Shown: positions 5,384 to 7,586 of the stretch, in pieces
How the letters are laid out: every line of letters starts with the position of its first letter
How positions within the stretch are numbered: position 1 is the first letter of the stretch
Source: Alistipes sp.
GTDB taxonomy: Bacteria > Bacteroidota > Bacteroidia > Bacteroidales > Rikenellaceae
NCBI GenBank assembly: GCA_017561105.1
Contig: JAFZDR010000163.1
Span: 1 to 7,586, forward strand
Direction: 5' to 3'
Length of the DNA stretch: 7,586 nt
The notes under the pieces: generated by a model
Database searches by the model: none
What the model saw: the letters and a program-made list of their open reading frames with translations, nothing else
Told to the model about the DNA's origin: nothing
Translations under genes and position numbers: made by a program

Positions 5384-7156
5384 CTATCGCCAGCCTCGAG
5401 TAAGCTCCACATTCGCAATAGTAGCCGCACCCTCCGAGGTGTAGAGCTCAATGCGGTTATACACCTCCGCAGGGAAGACCAAATTCGAGACCGCAGCAAC
5501 ATCGGTAAAGCACTCCACCGAGGCTCTATCCACGATAATGGTGAGCGACTGCTGCTCCGCTGCCGACATCGGCGCAACCGAAATCGACGGGAATAGTTCG
5601 TTGAAATCGACTTGACCCGAAGCACGCCTATCGACCCTAAATTCACGATTCGTCTTATCGAAGCAGATATCGACATATTCACCCACATCATTCGACAAAC
5701 GAACGCCACATACATCATCCATCTTTGCGATATCCAACTTGAGCCTGTATGCGCCTTCAACACTCTTGAGGGTAGCCAAATCGTACTTGCCATTTATAGT
5801 GGCGTTGCCATATTGTTGCTTATGGCGGAAGTAGGAATCATACTCTCTTGCAGGGGTTGTAACAAGCTTTGCTTTGCCCTCAAACTCAATTAGTTGCAAT
5901 TCATAGGCGAGGCTCATCCAACTGCGATAGCCTACGGTTGGATACTTCTCTTTTGAGCAGCATTTCCAATTATTCTGCCACGCCACCGCCACTACCCTGC
6001 CATCGGGCACATTGCTCCAGGTAACGGTTGCGTAGTTATCCCTACCATAATTGACCCAATCGGTATAGGACTCGGGGGTATCACACTTGAAGGTATGACC
6101 ATCGAAATCTCCCACGAAATACTGCACCGACGAGCCGTGCTCGGCACTCTTGGTAATTGAGCAGAGAAGCACCCACTTTGTGCCATCTTTATAAGGCAGC
6201 TCTATAAGATCGGGGCACTCCCACACATCGAAATGGCAGCCATATTCATCACCAAAACGGCTCTCGAACTCCCACTCTTTGAGATTGCTCGAAGAGTAGA
6301 ACTCCATGGCCTGACCGCATGCCAACGACATAATCCAACGCGAGGTTGGCTCGTGCCAAAAGATCTTCGGATCACGGAAATTGCGTCTTTGGCTCGGCAA
6401 CACAGGATTTCCCTCGTACTTCGTAAATGTTCGACCATTGTCGTGGCTGTACGAAATGGATTGCTGCTGAACCTTTATAGATTTATCTCTACTTCTATAC
6501 GATGAGGTGTATATTGCTACCATCGCATCCTTACCAAACCCTGCAGTGTTCGCCTTGTCGATAACTGCACTACCCGAGTATATCGCGCCCAACGAATCGG
6601 GATACATCACCGTAGGCAGTTGTTTCCACTCCACCAAATCTCTACTCACGGCGTGTCCCCACGACATATTGCCCCAACGAGTGCCGAGTGGATTATATTG
6701 GAAGAAGAGGTGCCACTCTCCATTGTGCCACACCATTCCGTTAGGGTCGTTAATCCAACCCAATTCAGGCGTAAAGTGTATCGTCTGGCGGAAATCCTCA
6801 ATCTTCGGGTTTGGATTTTTTCCCATCTTCAAGTTGTTCCACGCAACAATACCCAACTTGCACTCGCTAAACTTTATGGTTTTTGCCCCTTTGTAGAGGT
6901 GCAGAGGCATATATGTTTCGACCCTATCGGAGGCAAGACGCACGGTCATAGGCACAGTGTACAGCGAACTACCTTCGACCTCCATATATGACTCTTTGGC
7001 GCTATTCTCGATAGGAATCCATAGAGTTTGACGCTTCGCCTTACGGAGCGTTAGCACAACCTTATCACCCTGCTGTTGCACCGAAAAAGGCTCACCGCAT
7101 GCCGTCATCGCAGCGACCGCCACAACAAAAAATATGAGGAAACAGACTCTTTTCAT
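5384..7156 (-). CDS. GH32 fructan/sucrose hydrolase, lipoprotein
   Basis: GH32 enzymes cleave beta-fructosides (levan, inulin, sucrose) with retention of configuration. The start at 7156 gives 590 residues and a lipoprotein leader, MKRVCFLIFFVVAVAAMTAC-G, with the lipidated Cys at 20; the frame is open to 7291, but that extension overlaps the upstream kinase gene and would bury the leader. Residues about 21-120 form an extra N-terminal domain, as often seen in Bacteroidota GH32 proteins. The five-bladed propeller then shows all three signatures: WINDPNG (134-140, nucleophile D137), RDP (261-263, transition-state stabiliser D262) and ECP (313-315, acid/base E313). A C-terminal beta-sandwich runs from about 440 to 590, including VDRASVECF. 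It lies 23 nt after the PfkB kinase gene, so the two are probably one operon. Levanase, inulinase or invertase specificity cannot be decided from the motifs. I found no strong terminator after the stop. Confidence 0.95.
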   Translation of the reverse strand: MKRVCFLIFFVVAVAAMTACGEPFSVQQQGDKVVLTLRKAKRQTLWIPIENSAKESYMEVEGSSLYTVPMTVRLASDRVETYMPLHLYKGAKTIKFSECKLGIVAWNNLKMGKNPNPKIEDFRQTIHFTPELGWINDPNGMVWHNGEWHLFFQYNPLGTRWGNMSWGHAVSRDLVEWKQLPTVMYPDSLGAIYSGSAVIDKANTAGFGKDAMVAIYTSSYRSRDKSIKVQQQSISYSHDNGRTFTKYEGNPVLPSQRRNFRDPKIFWHEPTSRWIMSLACGQAMEFYSSSNLKEWEFESRFGDEYGCHFDVWECPDLIELPYKDGTKWVLLCSITKSAEHGSSVQYFVGDFDGHTFKCDTPESYTDWVNYGRDNYATVTWSNVPDGRVVAVAWQNNWKCCSKEKYPTVGYRSWMSLAYELQLIEFEGKAKLVTTPAREYDSYFRHKQQYGNATINGKYDLATLKSVEGAYRLKLDIAKMDDVCGVRLSNDVGEYVDICFDKTNREFRVDRRASGQVDFNELFPSISVAPMSAAEQQSLTIIVDRASVECFTDVAAVSNLVFPAEVYNRIELYTSEGAATIANVELTRGWR

Positions 7157-7179
7157 TGTTGTCTTGATTTGATTTATAA

Positions 7180-7586
7180 CTACTCTTCGTAGGGTGGCAT
7201 GGCGCCTGCATTCTTGCAAACAAAAGCTGCCACTTCGACCGCTTTGCGATGTACCTCGCAAATCTTCTTGCCCTGCAACAATCCTACGCATAACGCGGCC
7301 GTAAACGAATCTCCGGCACCAACCGTATCGACCACCTCTACCTTAGGTGTTTCGAGTTGAGAGATTTCGTCTTTGGTAACGATGATACTTCCCTTTTCAC
7401 CGCAAGTTACAACCACCATTTTAAGCCCGTATCGCTCAATCAACGCTCGCGCTCCGACCTCAAAATCGTCGGCCGAGAAGTCTAACATTGGGGCGATAGT
7501 AAAAAACTCCTCATCGTTGATTTTTAGTATATTACAACGATTGAGCGAAGCTTCGATAAGCTCCTTCGAGTAGTAATTTTGTCGAA
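7180..7586 (-). CDS. PfkB-family carbohydrate kinase, probably fructokinase (5' end beyond window)
   Basis: The frame is open from the right edge to a TAG at 7180-7182, giving the last 134 complete residues. It starts RQNYYSKELIEASLNRCN, the stretch after the usual DxNLR in PfkB kinases, followed by ILKINDEEF. GEKGSII and then DTVGAGDSFTAAL, the second PfkB signature with its catalytic-base Asp and anion-hole glycines, identify the family. A start at the internal ATG 7488 would lack the N-terminal half, so the gene clearly continues beyond the window. The enzyme should be cytosolic and phosphorylate a sugar from ATP. Fructose is inferred from the GH32 gene 23 nt downstream; ribokinase-like or other sugars remain possible. 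Its promoter is not in the window. Confidence 0.92.
   Translation of the reverse strand, partial: RQNYYSKELIEASLNRCNILKINDEEFFTIAPMLDFSADDFEVGARALIERYGLKMVVVTCGEKGSIIVTKDEISQLETPKVEVVDTVGAGDSFTAALCVGLLQGKKICEVHRKAVEVAAFVCKNAGAMPPYEE

Noticed and set aside
7157..7291. N-terminal extension of the GH32 protein from ATG 7291
   Set aside because: It overlaps the end of the kinase gene in another frame and would hide the lipoprotein signal at residue 1-20 of the shorter form.

Overview
The window looks like chromosomal DNA from a member of the Bacteroidota, most likely Bacteroidales and possibly Alistipes/Rikenellaceae-like; the genus is a guess. The reasons are several promoters of the Bacteroidota type (TTG or TTTG, about 20 nt, then TAnnTTTG), weak or absent Shine-Dalgarno sequences, a lipoprotein glycoside hydrolase of family GH32 next to a PfkB sugar kinase, a MurA with Asp in place of the catalytic Cys, and a WG-repeat protein.

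All protein genes lie on the minus strand; only the RNase P RNA gene is on the plus strand. From left to right: (1) 1-922, the 5' part of a protein-kinase-like gene fused to WG repeats, running off the left edge; (2) 1011-2321, murA, with its own consensus promoter at 2339-2369; (3) 2487-3791, an exported AXE1/CE7-like acetyl esterase followed by a strong terminator; (4) 3895-4234, rnpB (RNase P RNA, type A) on the plus strand, divergent from the esterase; (5) 4221-4557, an unusual non-coding region downstream of rnpB that holds a duplicated 60-nt rnpB-tail/terminator module, another terminator-like hairpin and two 73-nt palindromic units; (6) 4642-5214, efp, converging on rnpB and with its own promoter and terminator; (7) 5384-7156, a GH32 fructan or sucrose hydrolase lipoprotein; (8) 7180 to the right edge, the C-terminal part of a PfkB-family kinase, probably a fructokinase, immediately upstream of the GH32 gene in the same operon.

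Functionally, the right end is a small fructan/sucrose-use operon: the surface or periplasmic GH32 lipoprotein releases fructose and the cytosolic PfkB kinase phosphorylates it. The centre is housekeeping: RNase P RNA for tRNA maturation, EF-P for translation of polyproline stretches, and MurA for peptidoglycan synthesis. The esterase probably removes acetyl groups from plant-derived or other glycans.

The parts that most deserve a second look are the rnpB 3' trailer and the kinase-WG fusion. In the trailer, the palindromic units show compensatory base changes, complementarity to the RNase P core, and copies of the RNase P 3' end that pair better with P1 than the resident 3' end does. No complete unknown multi-gene system is visible in this window.
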